Of a stretch of DNA of 64,000 nucleotides, positions 40,701 through 49,905 are shown piece after piece. Origin of the DNA: Rhizobium terricola. Lineage in GTDB: Bacteria > Pseudomonadota > Alphaproteobacteria > Rhizobiales > Rhizobiaceae. The stretch is taken from contig NZ_JABBGK010000003.1 of assembly GCF_012927355.1 (NCBI RefSeq), forward strand, positions 1-64,000. The letters are read 5' to 3'. The position numbers were made by a program, and so were the translations under genes. Below the pieces are notes generated by a model. The model was not told the DNA's origin. It saw nothing but the letters and a program-made list of their open reading frames with translations, and ran no database searches. The first letter of the stretch is position 1; each line of letters begins with the position of its first letter.

Positions 40701-41287
40701 TCATCGACGAAGCGGATGACGCACTGGTGACGTCCCCGCTGTTTTCCGACCAACCGTCCGCAGGCATCGCGCTTCAGAAGGGACGACTGATCCATCGGAT
40801 GCTGCAGATGCTGCCGTCCCTTCCTGAGCCCGATCGTGAGGCGGCCGCCTGGCGCTATGCAGCACGCGCCGCCCGATTCTGGCCCGCGGGGGAACGCGAC
40901 GCGCTGGTGCAAACGGTGATGGCGGTGCTCGAGCATCCCGACCTTGAAGGCGTATTTACCGGCCATGCGCAGGCGGAGGTTTCGGTGATGGGGACCTTCG
41001 TCCTCAATGACGAGGAACGAGCGGTTTCCGGTCGTATCGACCGGATGGCCGTGCTGAAGGACAGAGTCGTTCTGGTCGACTACAAGACCAACCGAAGTCC
41101 GCCGCGAAATGCCGGCGATGCGCCCGTCTCGCACAGGGCGCAGCTCGCCATCTATCGGGAAATCCTGCGTCCTCTCTATCCCGGCTGCCACTTCGATTGC
41201 CTGCTCGTATACACCGAGACCGGGACGGTTCTCAGCCTCGACGAGGCCTCGCTGTCACAATCGCTTGCTGCGCTCAAGACATCGTGA
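37730..41287 (+). CDS. addA: double-strand break repair helicase-nuclease AddA
   Basis: A 1185-residue UvrD-superfamily helicase with Walker A NAGSGKT (41-47), motif II VDEAQDTSP, VGDEKQSIYSFQGA (motif III), TVHASKGLEAP (motif V) and a C-terminal RecB-type nuclease with VDYKTN (DYKT at 1117-1120). AddAB resects double-strand ends for RecA loading. GTG 37730 is preferred because GAGGAAG lies just upstream. Addition to the divL-tsaE-murU run makes a six-gene series ending with trxA, which has its own leader. Confidence 0.95.
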   Translation: MTNDDLTSLPSGNDPAVWRDWTTLQQATASDPRNSAWVSANAGSGKTHVLTQRVIRLLLAGARPSSILCLTYTKAAASEMSNRVFSRLAEWATLSDEALTERLYEIERTRPDQLKLAQARRLFAKALETPGGLKIQTIHAFCEALLHQFPLEANVAGHFNVLDDRAAYAVLAEARRSLLIASSSEDDAALAEAFSLVLGIGDESGLEALLGDLVANRHAVREFSRAARAGGGVEFTLRRGLGLSADETEESLAASCWPLPGLEGSVLHHYLDLAREKGGEKVKATAEALGHASRERDPLRRMALLEESFLTKAETPKADVSLIAAAMTKVAPALRDAVALARDHVVACRDRLRVLRMFNATMAALTLAERLDADYEDLKKKRSQLDFEDLIARTAELLIRSDVGPWVHYKLDQGIDHILVDEAQDTSPIQWSVIRSLREEFFSGDSARALTRTFFAVGDEKQSIYSFQGARPERFAEEASVTRSEVERSGEAFSSLRLPLSFRSTETVLTAVDQVFRAPDNARGLSAAGTDIVHMSNRIGHPGSVDLWDMITPEPAEKTEDWTAPFDATPESAPSAVLARRIAYAVEGLIGKETIVEKGVRRPIRPGDILVLVRKRDNFVNALTRALKRRNNIPVAGADRLKLTSHIAVQDLLALGRFCLLQADDLSLAALLKSPLFNHSEDYLFDLAALRPVETSLWLRLAQSAEEDPLRWERTKRRLDGFISLSRTLPVHDFYARVLGVHGGRRSYLARLGTEVSDILDEFLSFALAFETAGMPGLQAFVSTLETEAPEVKREQDKDRDEVRIMTVHASKGLEAPIVFLVDGGGKAFNHSHLANFRMIETGGGVPPLPIWVPGKGLANALTDADVERRKQLAEEEYRRLLYVAMTRAADRLVICGYRGVQEPGDVWHRMIADALSADPSRCKEVEFAGPDGTWNGLSWRLAASEKAFDTQAESPANLPDDRLPEALLRPLPATSGLPRPLSPSSAGAIIIDEADDALVTSPLFSDQPSAGIALQKGRLIHRMLQMLPSLPEPDREAAAWRYAARAARFWPAGERDALVQTVMAVLEHPDLEGVFTGHAQAEVSVMGTFVLNDEERAVSGRIDRMAVLKDRVVLVDYKTNRSPPRNAGDAPVSHRAQLAIYREILRPLYPGCHFDCLLVYTETGTVLSLDEASLSQSLAALKTS

Positions 41288-41362
41288 GATACCGCATATT
41301 GAAAAGATGCCGCGAGACATCACATATCTAGTTACAAATCGATACCGGCAAAGGAGCAGCCC

Positions 41363-41683
41363 ATGGCTACGGTGAAAGTCGACAATTCCAATTTCCAGAG
41401 CGAAGTTCTCGAGGCGGCTGAACCGGTCGTCGTTGATTTCTGGGCAGAATGGTGCGGTCCGTGCAAGATGATCGCTCCGAGCCTTGAAGAAATCTCCACT
41501 GAGCTTGCCGGCAAGGTGAAGGTCGTGAAGGTCAACATCGACGAAAACCCGGAGATTGCCGCCAAGTTCGGCGTGCGGTCGATCCCGACGCTTGCCATGT
41601 TCAAGGGTGGCGAAGTGGCCGACATCAAGGTTGGCGCTGCTCCGAAGACGGCGCTTTCGAGCTGGATTTCCAGCGCCGCCTGA
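41363..41683 (+). CDS. trxA: thioredoxin TrxA
   Basis: A 106-residue classical thioredoxin with the redox centre WCGPC (C31, C34) and the cis-proline [11 protein letters not shown]. It is the general cytoplasmic disulfide reductant. AAGGAGC eight bases upstream is a strong ribosome site. It follows addA by 75 bases with a possible promoter in the spacer (TTGAAA and ATATCT, spacing long) and ends at a strong bidirectional terminator. Confidence 0.97.
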   Translation: MATVKVDNSNFQSEVLEAAEPVVVDFWAEWCGPCKMIAPSLEEISTELAGKVKVVKVNIDENPEIAAKFGVRSIPTLAMFKGGEVADIKVGAAPKTALSSWISSAA

Positions 41684-41706
41684 TTGGCTTTGCGACTGAA
41701 ATGGAA

Positions 41707-41732
41707 AAGCCGGGTTCAAACCCGGCTTTTTT
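41707..41732. terminator. bidirectional terminator between trxA and folC
   Basis: AAGCCGGG (41707-41714) and CCCGGCTT (41721-41728) form the stem, with T residues to 41732 on the plus side and an A-rich left flank that gives a T run for the minus strand. It directly abuts the folC stop codon. Confidence 0.9.
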
Positions 41733-43075
41733 CATTTTGGCGGGGTGCCGTTGTCTGAGAGCACATTGCCGACAAGATAGAGCGATCCACCGATCAGGAT
41801 GCGTGGCGCCGGCATGTCCGGATCCAGACGCTCGGAAATTTCTTTAAGCGCTTCAGCAACAGACGAGACGGGAGCCGCGACCAGTCCCGCATCGAAGGCG
41901 GCCTCAGCCAAGGCTACCGGATCAAGCGCCGCGTCGGTACCACGGATCGGAACGGTGAAGACGTCCTGCGCAATATCGGCGAAAGCACGGAAATAGCCGA
42001 CCGGATCCTTGGTGTTGATCATCCCGGTGACAAGATAGAGCGGTCGAGACTGGCGCTCCTCGAACCCTGCCATGGCCTCGGCTATAACCTCGCCGGCGCC
42101 GGGGTTGTGACCGCCATCGACCCAGATCTCCGCTCCGGCCGGGGCAAAATCCATCAGCTTGCCTTCCGTCAGCCGCTGAAGACGGCCCGGCCATTCCACC
42201 CCACTCATCGCCTTCTCAGCCACCGCATTGGTGACCTCGAAACCAGCCGCCTTCACTGCGCGTATCGCCGCTGCCGCATTGGCATACTGGTGCCGGCCCG
42301 GAAGACGCGGCACCGGCAGATCCATGAGGCCGAATTCGTCCTGGTAGACAAGTCGACCGAATTCTTCGTGGGCGCCGAAATCCTGACCAAACACGGTGTG
42401 GGGGCAACCGAGCCGCTCCGCCGTGGCAATCAATACGTCCCGGGCGGACTCATATTCCTGCTGGCCGATGACGACGGGATGCCCACGTTTCATGATCCCG
42501 GCCTTCTCGGCGGCGATCAGCTCGACTCGATCGCCGAGATAGGGCTGATGATCAAGAGAGATCGGCATGATAACCGAAACCGCCGGATGGTCGATGACGT
42601 TGGTCGCGTCGAAACGACCGCCGAGACCGACCTCGATGATCGCCACGTCGGCCGGGTGCTCGGAAAAGAGGAGGAAGGTGGCAGCCGTCAGGATCTCGAA
42701 GACAGTGATCTGTTGTCCGCCATTGGCATCGGCGATTCGACGCAAGACCTCGGCGAGAACCTCGTCTTCGACCAGCTTGCCTGGGCCTCCCTTGACGCCT
42801 ATGCGATAGCGTTCATGCCAGTTCACCAGGTGCGGCGAGGTGTGCACGTGCACACTGAGGCCCTGGGCCTCCAGCAACGCGCGACAGAAGGCTGTCACCG
42901 AGCCCTTGCCGTTGGTGCCTGCGACGTGGATGACGGGGGGAAGCCGCAGCTGCGGATTGCCCAGGACGTCAAGCAGCCGCCGGATACGGTTGAGAGAGAG
43001 ATCGAAACCCTTGGGGTGAAGCCCCATGAGCTCGTCGATTACCTGTTCTGCCTTGCTGAAGGCGGGCTCGGCCAT
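41732..43075 (-). CDS. folC: bifunctional folylpolyglutamate synthase / dihydrofolate synthase
   Basis: A 447-residue Mur-ligase-fold enzyme. The P-loop is VAGTNGKGSVTAF, followed by HTSPHLVNWHERYRIG and FEILTAATFLLF, and the C-terminal WVDGGHNPGAG is the FolC signature. It joins dihydropteroate with glutamate and adds further glutamates. ATG 43075 (MAEPAFSKAEQVIDELM) was selected over a longer frame that has no ribosome site. It is the last gene of the trpFBA-accD-folC group, 46 bases after accD. Confidence 0.94.
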   Translation of the reverse strand: MAEPAFSKAEQVIDELMGLHPKGFDLSLNRIRRLLDVLGNPQLRLPPVIHVAGTNGKGSVTAFCRALLEAQGLSVHVHTSPHLVNWHERYRIGVKGGPGKLVEDEVLAEVLRRIADANGGQQITVFEILTAATFLLFSEHPADVAIIEVGLGGRFDATNVIDHPAVSVIMPISLDHQPYLGDRVELIAAEKAGIMKRGHPVVIGQQEYESARDVLIATAERLGCPHTVFGQDFGAHEEFGRLVYQDEFGLMDLPVPRLPGRHQYANAAAAIRAVKAAGFEVTNAVAEKAMSGVEWPGRLQRLTEGKLMDFAPAGAEIWVDGGHNPGAGEVIAEAMAGFEERQSRPLYLVTGMINTKDPVGYFRAFADIAQDVFTVPIRGTDAALDPVALAEAAFDAGLVAAPVSSVAEALKEISERLDPDMPAPRILIGGSLYLVGNVLSDNGTPPK

Positions 43076-43121
43076 GATCTTGATTCCGCTCTTCGCCTCG
43101 ATCGACAGGCAAACCCCGGCC

Positions 43122-44024
43122 TCAGGCCGAGGCCGCCTCCACGACCGGCTTGGCAGCCGGAACGCCGGCACCGACCGGACGCTTCATCATGATTTTCAGG
43201 ACGCGCGCCAGAAGCGACGGGATCTCGTGCCGCTTGACCACCATGTCGATCATGCCATGTTCCAGGAGATATTCCGAGGTCTGGAAGCCCTCGGGAAGCT
43301 TTTCGCGGATGGTCTGCTCGATGACGCGCTTGCCGGCAAAGCAGATCTCGGCTCCCGGTTCTGCGATGTGCAGATCGCCCAGCATCGCATAGGATGCCGT
43401 CACGCCACCGGTGGTCGGGTTGGTCAGGACGACGATGTAGGGAAGACCGGCCTCCTTCAGCATGTTGACGGCAACGGTGGTGCGCGGCAGCTGCATCAGA
43501 GAGAGGATGCCTTCCTGCATGCGGGCGCCGCCGGAAGCCGGGAACATGACCAGCGGGCACTTTTCAGCAATCGCCCGTTCGAACGCCTTCACGATCGCCT
43601 CGCCGGCGGCGATGCCGAGCGAGCCGCCCATGAAGTTGAATTCGTGGACGACGGCAACGAGCTTGACGCCCTCGACGGTGCCGACACCGGAGAGGATCGT
43701 ATCTTCCTGCTCGGTCTTCAACCGGCTGTCTTTCAGCCGGTCGACGTATTTCTTCGAATCACGGAACTTCAGCGGATCCTGCGCCACCTTCGGCTGCGAC
43801 AGGGCCTCGTACTGACCATTGTCGAAAAGGTCGATGAGGCGTGCTTTCGCAGGCATCTTCATGTGATAGCCCGAAGCCGGGATCACCCACTTGTTTTCCT
43901 CGAGATCCTTGTGAAAGACCATCTCGCCGGTTTCGGGGCACTTGATCCAAAGATTCTCGGGAACCTCGCGGCGGCCCAGCATGGAATTGATCCGCGGCCG
44001 CACGTAGTTGGTAATCCAGTTCAC
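43122..44024 (-). CDS. accD: acetyl-CoA carboxylase carboxyltransferase subunit beta, zinc ribbon degenerate
   Basis: A 300-residue AccD, which with AccA transfers carboxyl from biotin to acetyl-CoA to begin fatty-acid synthesis. The crotonase-type core is intact ([48 protein letters not shown]). The N-terminal zinc ribbon of E. coli AccD (C27, C30, C46, C49) is not: here the segment reads WIKCPETG then VIPASGYHM, leaving one of four Cys. This is a feature of rhizobial AccD as I know it. It lies between trpA and folC, a common order in Rhizobiaceae. Confidence 0.95.
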   Translation of the reverse strand: MNWITNYVRPRINSMLGRREVPENLWIKCPETGEMVFHKDLEENKWVIPASGYHMKMPAKARLIDLFDNGQYEALSQPKVAQDPLKFRDSKKYVDRLKDSRLKTEQEDTILSGVGTVEGVKLVAVVHEFNFMGGSLGIAAGEAIVKAFERAIAEKCPLVMFPASGGARMQEGILSLMQLPRTTVAVNMLKEAGLPYIVVLTNPTTGGVTASYAMLGDLHIAEPGAEICFAGKRVIEQTIREKLPEGFQTSEYLLEHGMIDMVVKRHEIPSLLARVLKIMMKRPVGAGVPAAKPVVEAASA

Positions 44025-44062
44025 TTGACTAACTCCTGACTGTCCCAGTCAATATGGGAAGA

Positions 44063-44902
44063 CTATTCGGCAGCGGCAAGGCGAGCGGCATGAACGCCGG
44101 CCGACAGGCCACGGACGAAGGTGGCTACCGACTGAACGGTGTCGGCGGTCGCCTTGCCGTCCTTGTCGAGCGACGTGGCCACCTGATTGACGATCGCCGT
44201 ACCAACGACGACGCCATCGGCCGATGCGCCGATGAGACGCGCATGCTCGGCCGTTTTGACGCCGAAGCCGACGCAGACCGGCAGATCGGTCTTGCTCTTG
44301 ATGCGGTCAACGGCACCGGCAATCTTCGACGGATCGGGTAGCGCCGAGCCGGTGATCCCCGTCATCGACACGTAATAGACGAAGCCCGACGTATTGGTCA
44401 GCACCTTGGGGAGGCGCTTGTCATCCGTCGTTGGCGTCGTCAGACGGATGAAGTTGATGTCGCGCTTGCGGGCCGGGATGCACAATTCACTATCCATTTC
44501 GGCGGGAAGATCGACAATGATGAGGCCGTCAATACCGGCCTCCAGGGCGTCGTCGAGGAAACGCTCGACGCCATAGACGTAAACAGGGTTGTAGTAGCCC
44601 ATGATGACGATCGGGGTCGTGTCATCCCCCTTGCGGAATTCGCGGGCCATCTGCAGCGTCTTCTTCATCGTCTGGCCGCCCTTCAGCGCCCGCTGGCCTG
44701 CCAGCTGGATCGCGGGACCATCGGCCATCGGATCGGAGAAGGGTGCGCCAAGCTCGATGATGTCGGCGCCAGCGCCGGGAAGCGCCTTCATAATTTCCAG
44801 CGAGGTTTCGTAGTCCGGATCGCCCCCCATGAAATAGGTGACGAGCGCCGGCCGGCCCGCGGCTTTCAGTTCGGCGAATTTCTTATCCATGCGAGCGGTC
44901 AT
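44063..44902 (-). CDS. trpA: tryptophan synthase alpha subunit
   Basis: A 279-residue TrpA barrel which cleaves indole-3-glycerol phosphate to indole for channelling to TrpB. The catalytic Glu is in [19 protein letters not shown] and the Asp is in [10 protein letters not shown]. It follows trpB by one base, so they are coupled. Start ATG 44902. Confidence 0.97.
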   Translation of the reverse strand: MTARMDKKFAELKAAGRPALVTYFMGGDPDYETSLEIMKALPGAGADIIELGAPFSDPMADGPAIQLAGQRALKGGQTMKKTLQMAREFRKGDDTTPIVIMGYYNPVYVYGVERFLDDALEAGIDGLIIVDLPAEMDSELCIPARKRDINFIRLTTPTTDDKRLPKVLTNTSGFVYYVSMTGITGSALPDPSKIAGAVDRIKSKTDLPVCVGFGVKTAEHARLIGASADGVVVGTAIVNQVATSLDKDGKATADTVQSVATFVRGLSAGVHAARLAAAE

Positions 44903-44903
44903 G

Positions 44904-46124
44904 TCAGAGCCCCATTCCGAGAATCTTGCCGACGGTGAAGATGTCCTTGTCGCCGCGGCCGCACAGGTTCATGACAATGATCTGGTCCTTGTCCATGTTG
45001 GGCGCGCGCTTGATCACTTCGGCCAGTGCATGGCTGGGCTCTAGCGCGGGGATGATACCCTCCGTGCGGGTGAGCATCTGGAATGCGGCGAGCGCCTCGT
45101 CGTCCATGATCGGCACGTATTCGACACGGCCCTGGTCCTTGAGCCAGGAATGCTCCGGACCGATGCCGGGATAGTCGAGACCGGCCGAGATCGAGTGGCC
45201 TTCCTTGATCTGTCCGTCGCCGTCCTGCAGCAGATAGGTGCGGTTGCCGTGGAGAACGCCCGGCGAACCGGCGGTCAGCGAAGCGCAGTGCTCCTCGCCG
45301 TCCAGGCCCTTGCCGCCGGCTTCGACGCCGACGATCTTGACCGATGTGTCATCGAGGAAGGGATGAAAGAGACCGATGGCGTTGGAGCCGCCGCCGACCG
45401 CAGCCACCAGCATGTCCGGCAGGCGGCCTTCGGCGGCCAGCATCTGCTCACGGGCCTCACGACCAATCACCGACTGGAATTCGCGCACCATTTCTGGATA
45501 GGGGTGCGGCCCGGCGGCGGTGCCGATCATGTAATAGGTGTCGTCGACATTGGTGACCCAGTCACGCAGCGCCTCGTTCATTGCGTCCTTCAGCGTGCCG
45601 TGACCGGCAGTCACCGGCTTCACCTCTGCGCCGAGAAGCTTCATGCGGAACACGTTCGGCGCCTGGCGCTCGACATCGGTCGCGCCCATGTAAACGACGC
45701 AAGGAATACCGAAGCGGGCGGCGACAGTCGCGGACGCCACGCCGTGCTGGCCGGCGCCCGTCTCGGCGATGATGCGGGTCTTGCCCATCCGCTTGGCCAA
45801 CAGGATCTGGCCAAGGCAGTTGTTGATCTTGTGCGATCCCGTGTGATTGAGCTCGTCGCGCTTGAAGTAGATCTTCGCGCCCCCCAACTCCTCGGTCAGC
45901 CGCTCGGCGAAATAAAGCGGGCTCGGACGACCCGTATAGTGGGTGTTGAGATGGGCGAGCTCCGCCTGAAATTCGGCGTCGGTCTTTGCCTTTTCCCACT
46001 CGGCCTGCAGGTCGAGGATCAGTGGCATCAGCGTCTCGGCCACGAAACGTCCGCCGAAAATCCCGAACAGGCCGTCTTCGTCGGGTCCTTCACGGAAGGA
46101 ATTGGGTCTCGGTGTCTCGTTCAC
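44904..46124 (-). CDS. trpB: tryptophan synthase beta subunit
   Basis: A 406-residue PLP enzyme. The PLP lysine is in [13 protein letters not shown] and the phosphate-binding loop is GGGSNAIG. It condenses indole with serine. Start is GTG 46124, giving NETPRPNSF as in rhizobial TrpB; it lies two bases from the trpF stop, so translation is probably coupled. Confidence 0.97.
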   Translation of the reverse strand: MNETPRPNSFREGPDEDGLFGIFGGRFVAETLMPLILDLQAEWEKAKTDAEFQAELAHLNTHYTGRPSPLYFAERLTEELGGAKIYFKRDELNHTGSHKINNCLGQILLAKRMGKTRIIAETGAGQHGVASATVAARFGIPCVVYMGATDVERQAPNVFRMKLLGAEVKPVTAGHGTLKDAMNEALRDWVTNVDDTYYMIGTAAGPHPYPEMVREFQSVIGREAREQMLAAEGRLPDMLVAAVGGGSNAIGLFHPFLDDTSVKIVGVEAGGKGLDGEEHCASLTAGSPGVLHGNRTYLLQDGDGQIKEGHSISAGLDYPGIGPEHSWLKDQGRVEYVPIMDDEALAAFQMLTRTEGIIPALEPSHALAEVIKRAPNMDKDQIIVMNLCGRGDKDIFTVGKILGMGL

Positions 46125-46126
46125 TC

Positions 46127-46795
46127 TCAGCTCCCTGAAACCGGCTCGCGAACCGAAGCTCGGTCGATCGCCGCGAAAAACTCATCCATCTTGTGCAGAT
46201 CCTTGACGCCCGGTGCGCTCTCCACGCCGGACGACACGTCAATACCGCGGGCACCGGTCTCCATCAGCGCATCGGCGATGTTGTCCTTGTTGAGGCCACC
46301 GGAAAGCATGTAATCGACACCGGCGTCAAGCGTACGCAGGACGCGCCAGTCGAACGACACACCGTTGCCACCCGGCAGATCTGACCCTGCCGGCGGCTTG
46401 GCGTCGAACAGAAACCGATCGGCTATACCGATATAGGGCTCGATCCGCTTCAGATCATCAAGCTCGCGGATGGAAAATGCCTTCATGACCGGCAGGCCGG
46501 TGACGGCCTTGATGGTCAACACCCGCTCAGGGCTTTCCTTGCCGTGGAACTGCAGAATGTCGGGCCTGACAAGCGCGATGATCTCGTCGAGGTCGTCATT
46601 GTCGGCGTCGACGGTAACAGCGACGATCTTGGCGCGTCCCCTCGCCCGGTCGGCCAGCACGCCGGCCAGGTCCGGCTCGATGTTGCGCGGGCTCTTGCCG
46701 AAGAAAATGAAGCCGACATGGGTCGCGCCGCGTTCGACGGCACGATCGACCGCCTCCGGCGTCTTCAATCCGCAGATCTTGATATCGGGTCTCAT
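46127..46795 (-). CDS. trpF: phosphoribosylanthranilate isomerase TrpF
   Basis: A 222-residue barrel isomerase of tryptophan synthesis. The general base Cys is in [10 protein letters not shown] near the N-terminus and the Asp is in [10 protein letters not shown] region followed by [12 protein letters not shown] 46795 starts MRPDIKICG and is preferred over an earlier in-frame codon. It heads the trpFBA-accD-folC group; trpE, trpD and trpC are not in the window. Confidence 0.95.
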   Translation of the reverse strand: MRPDIKICGLKTPEAVDRAVERGATHVGFIFFGKSPRNIEPDLAGVLADRARGRAKIVAVTVDADNDDLDEIIALVRPDILQFHGKESPERVLTIKAVTGLPVMKAFSIRELDDLKRIEPYIGIADRFLFDAKPPAGSDLPGGNGVSFDWRVLRTLDAGVDYMLSGGLNKDNIADALMETGARGIDVSSGVESAPGVKDLHKMDEFFAAIDRASVREPVSGS

Positions 46796-46870
46796 GGCAG
46801 CGGAAGTCGCACGAAAACGCAAAAGAGTCGAGCCAATTTGCGACAACGCCGGTTCGCGAGGCTCAAAGTC

Positions 46871-47626
46871 TCAATCGAAATCGATGGCGTGCAGCTGGGT
46901 GCCGTGACGCTTGAGCCAAGCCTTGGCGGTTTCCATGTGCGGGCACAGTTCACGGCATAGTGACCAGAAAGCCGGGCCGTGGTTCATCTCGCGTAGATGG
47001 GCTACCTCGTGGGCGGCGAGATAGTCGATCACCGGCGGCGGCGCCATGACGATGCGCCACGAAAAACTCAATGCCCCATCCCAGGAACAGGAACCCCAGC
47101 GGCTGCGGGTGTCTTTCAGGGTCAAAGACTTCACGGGCTTGCCGACAGCTCTGGCATGAACGGCAACGAGACCCTCCAGATCGCGCCGCGCCTCCTTTTT
47201 CAGGAATGTCGCTACGCGCCGACCCAAATGTTCTTCCATGCCGCTGACGCTCAACACCGGCCCGACCTCGGAATCGATCGCTTCGGTCAAGCCGCGCAGC
47301 TGACCGGAGTGGATGATCCGATGAGAGACACCGCGCAGAAGGATTTCGCCACCGTCGGCCAAATGCTTGTCGGTCGAAAACTTGGCAAGCCGGCTTTCCA
47401 GCCAGCCGCGATGCCGATCGAGGAAGTCGGCGATCTCGCGGTCCTTCAGGCCGGGCGGGACCGTCATCTTCAGGCCCCGGCCGCCCGGTTCAATGCGGAG
47501 CGTGATCCGGGTCGCACGCGGGTTGCTGCGGACCACCAGCGGCATTTCGCGACCGCTCACATCGAGCACGCGGCTCGATGTCATCGGGGTCTTTGTCCGT
47601 GCCGGTTTCTGCAGGAAAGAAAACAT
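46871..47626 (-). CDS. SprT/YgjP-like zinc metallopeptidase (DUF45)
   Basis: A 251-residue protein of the YgjP/DUF45 metallopeptidase-like family. The zinc site is HEVAHLREMNH, with H206, E207, H210 and H216 arranged as HExxH-5-H, and SRWGSCSWDGALSFSWRIVMAPP precedes it as in the family. Substrates are unknown. No signal peptide is seen, so cytoplasmic. It lies 75 bases before trpF on the same strand. Confidence 0.85.
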   Translation of the reverse strand: MFSFLQKPARTKTPMTSSRVLDVSGREMPLVVRSNPRATRITLRIEPGGRGLKMTVPPGLKDREIADFLDRHRGWLESRLAKFSTDKHLADGGEILLRGVSHRIIHSGQLRGLTEAIDSEVGPVLSVSGMEEHLGRRVATFLKKEARRDLEGLVAVHARAVGKPVKSLTLKDTRSRWGSCSWDGALSFSWRIVMAPPPVIDYLAAHEVAHLREMNHGPAFWSLCRELCPHMETAKAWLKRHGTQLHAIDFD

Positions 47627-47667
47627 GGCCTCGTCTTAGCCGATTCGCCCGGGGAACGCATGAAAAA

Positions 47668-47689
47668 GCCGGCACGCCAAGGTGCCGGC
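47668..47689 (-). terminator. rho-independent terminator of the DUF2852 gene
   Basis: GCCGGCAC (47668-47675) and GTGCCGGC (47682-47689) flank a six-base loop. On the minus strand the stem is followed by TTTTT, 23 bases beyond the stop codon. Confidence 0.85.
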
Positions 47690-47711
47690 CCATTACCGCA
47701 AGGCTCGGCGT

Positions 47712-48146
47712 TCAGACGCCTGCGGCGCCCGATGCCGCGTCATCACCGTCGGGACGGACGGCGGAACGATCGCGCATGAAGCGGTCGAACTCCTCCTGGT
47801 CCTTGGCGCGACGCAGTTCCCGCACATAGCGGTCGAAGTCGGCGCGCATCTCATCAAGCTTGCGGCGCTCTTCCTCGATGCGTTCGATCTCGGCCTTGCG
47901 CCAGTCGTCGAAGGCCACATTGCCCGTGGAGAAATGGGCGTTGCGAAAACCGCTCGCGCGGCATTTGCCGAACATGCCGTCGGCAGTCTGGTTGGCGCTC
48001 CGCTTGAACTCACGGAAGCGATCACCGAACAGAATATAGGCCAGCATGGCCAGTCCCAGAGGCCAGAACACCATGAAGCCGAGCACCATCAAGGCAACGG
48101 TCGCCGGCGTCCAATCCGGCCGAAGCAGTGCTGACTGGTTCATCAT
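47712..48146 (-). CDS. DUF2852 domain membrane protein
   Basis: A 144-residue protein with one N-terminal hydrophobic segment (about 15-42, ATVALMVLGFMVFWPLGLAML) followed by a charged, probably coiled-coil region (about 80-130, KAEIERIEEERRKLDEM). This matches DUF2852, an alphaproteobacterial family without assigned function. It has its own terminator and a 135-base upstream region carrying an imperfect hairpin (48204-48233). No enzymatic motif is present. Confidence 0.8.
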   Translation of the reverse strand: MMNQSALLRPDWTPATVALMVLGFMVFWPLGLAMLAYILFGDRFREFKRSANQTADGMFGKCRASGFRNAHFSTGNVAFDDWRKAEIERIEEERRKLDEMRADFDRYVRELRRAKDQEEFDRFMRDRSAVRPDGDDAASGAAGV

Positions 48147-48203
48147 CGATTACCCTCGCTTTCTTCGGCGGCGGGATGCCGGCCGATGGGAATCGATGTG
48201 GGA

Positions 48204-48233
48204 AAGGCTCCCCTCGCCTTCAAGGAGAGCCTT
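48204..48233. repeat. imperfect hairpin between phaZ and the DUF2852 gene
   Basis: AAGGCTCCCCT and AGGAGAGCCTT pair with one mismatch around eight bases. A second small stem (CTCACG ... CGTGAG) is at about 48260-48277 near the phaZ stop. Neither is followed by a proper T run on the minus strand; together they may end phaZ transcription. Confidence 0.35.
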
Positions 48234-48281
48234 TCGGCAATCGGCTAATGTACTGAAACCCTCACGGAAAACGTGAGACCG

Positions 48282-49562
48282 TCAGGTCGATTTCCCGCCC
48301 TTGATGACGCGCTTGACCGGACCCGTCTTCACACTCCCCGAATGTTGGGTGGCAAAGGCGACGATACGCGGAGCAATTTCCTTGCGGAATCGGGAGCCGT
48401 TGAACACACCGTAGTGCCCGACGTCCGGCTGCAGGTAGTGCATACGCTTGTCGTCGGGGATGTTCGAGCAGATCGTCTGTGCCGCACGCGTTTGGCCGAC
48501 ACCGGAGATGTCGTCATTCTCGCCTTCGACGGTGAGCAGCGCCACGTTTCGGATGGCCTTGGTGTTCACCAGCTTGCCACGGTGCATCATCTCGCCCTTG
48601 GGCAAGGCATGTTTGATGAAGACCGTGTCGACGGTCTGGAGATAGAACTCCGCGGTCAGGTCCATGACCGCCAGATATTCATCGTAGAAGTCGCGATGCT
48701 TCTCGGCCGAGTCCCCGTCGTTCTTGACGAGGTGCATGTAGAAGTCCTTGTGGGCGATCATGTGACGGTCGAGGTTCATCGACATGAAACCGGACAACTG
48801 AAGAAAGCCCGGATAGACCGCGCGCATGAAACCGGGCTGCGGCCACGGCACGTTCATGATCACGTTGTCCTTGAACCAATCGAGCGGCTTGTTCTGGGCG
48901 AGCTCGTTGACGGCCGTCGGGTTGATGCGGGTGTCGATCGGACCACCCATAAGGGTCATCGATGCGGGCGCCAGCGGATCATTGTTGTCTTCCATGACGG
49001 CGACGGCCGCGAGTACGGGCACCGAGGGCTGGCAGACCGCGACCAGATTGGTATCGGCGCCAAGGTGGTGAACCATCTCGATAACGTAGTCGATATAGTC
49101 GTCGAGATCAAAGTTGCCGTCCGTGACGGGCACCATCCGGGCATCGATCCAGTCGGTGATGTAGACGTCGGCGCTCGGCAGCAGCGCCTCGACAGTGCCA
49201 CGCAACAGCGTCGCATAGTGACCTGACATCGGGGCGACGATCAGGATGCGCGGACCGGTTCCCTGCCCCGCCGGAAGATCACGGCGAAAATGGATGACGT
49301 TGCAGAACGGCCGTTTCCAGACGATCTCTTCGGTGACTGCGACGGGCTGGCCGTTGACCACCGTGGTGGGCAGACCGAATTCCGGCTTGCCGTAGCGACG
49401 CGTCACGCGTTCGAACACTTCAAAGCCCGCGGCGAGCGTTCGGCCGACAACCGTGTGGGATAGCGGATTGAACGGATTGCGATAGGCGAGCCGCATTGCG
49501 TCAGCGGTCGCCCGAAAAGGCGCCATTGCCGCATGGTTCATCTCATAGAGCTGGTAGAACAT
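48282..49562 (-). CDS. phaZ: intracellular poly(3-hydroxybutyrate) depolymerase PhaZ
   Basis: A 426-residue alpha/beta hydrolase of the intracellular PHB depolymerase family (PhaZ1/PhaZa1 type). The nucleophile is Cys177 in AVCQPSVP, the C-x-x-x-P box in which Cys replaces the usual Ser. The oxyanion region is APMSGHYATLLRG, and the catalytic His is near LQPDVGHYGVFNGSRF. It mobilises granule PHB, the main carbon store of rhizobia. ATG 49562 starts the typical MFYQLYEMNHAA; upstream in-frame codons give a basic extension not seen in homologues. Confidence 0.95.
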   Translation of the reverse strand: MFYQLYEMNHAAMAPFRATADAMRLAYRNPFNPLSHTVVGRTLAAGFEVFERVTRRYGKPEFGLPTTVVNGQPVAVTEEIVWKRPFCNVIHFRRDLPAGQGTGPRILIVAPMSGHYATLLRGTVEALLPSADVYITDWIDARMVPVTDGNFDLDDYIDYVIEMVHHLGADTNLVAVCQPSVPVLAAVAVMEDNNDPLAPASMTLMGGPIDTRINPTAVNELAQNKPLDWFKDNVIMNVPWPQPGFMRAVYPGFLQLSGFMSMNLDRHMIAHKDFYMHLVKNDGDSAEKHRDFYDEYLAVMDLTAEFYLQTVDTVFIKHALPKGEMMHRGKLVNTKAIRNVALLTVEGENDDISGVGQTRAAQTICSNIPDDKRMHYLQPDVGHYGVFNGSRFRKEIAPRIVAFATQHSGSVKTGPVKRVIKGGKST

Positions 49563-49905
49563 GAATCCGCTGCCTTTTCGTTTCCGCAGTCCGAGCCGTC
49601 TGACGAATCTCAAAACTAGCAGAGTTTGGTTAATTAGGAACTGCTATGTTCGTCGTAGGGTCACAGGCGCAAGACCGTCGCTCCACATCCGATACGCACT
49701 ATACGCACAATCGCACCGAGGCGTTAAAAGTTCCACGCCCGAAGCTGGTTAATGTTTCACGCATTGGCAGACCGGGGTGCCGTCACTTTCCAGAGCCGGT
49801 ATCCTTGCAAGGTTTGCCCAGCCCTATATCTACTTCTGCGTCACTTTACCGAAGCCGGTGATTTCCCAGCCGGCGTTTGCAGCCCCCTTCGGAGCAGATC
49901 CTTCC
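49563..49905. promoter_or_regulatory. phaZ-nitroreductase divergent spacer
   Basis: 343 bases with no supported gene. A weak promoter for the nitroreductase can be proposed at CTTGCA (starting about 49806) with TATCTA 17 bases later. A half of a parS-like site, TGTTTCACG, occurs at 49753-49761 but its other half is absent. Confidence 0.3.

Noticed and set aside
49753..49761. TGTTTCACG in the phaZ-nitroreductase spacer as a third parS
   Set aside because: Only the left half is present; the right half GTGAAACA is missing.
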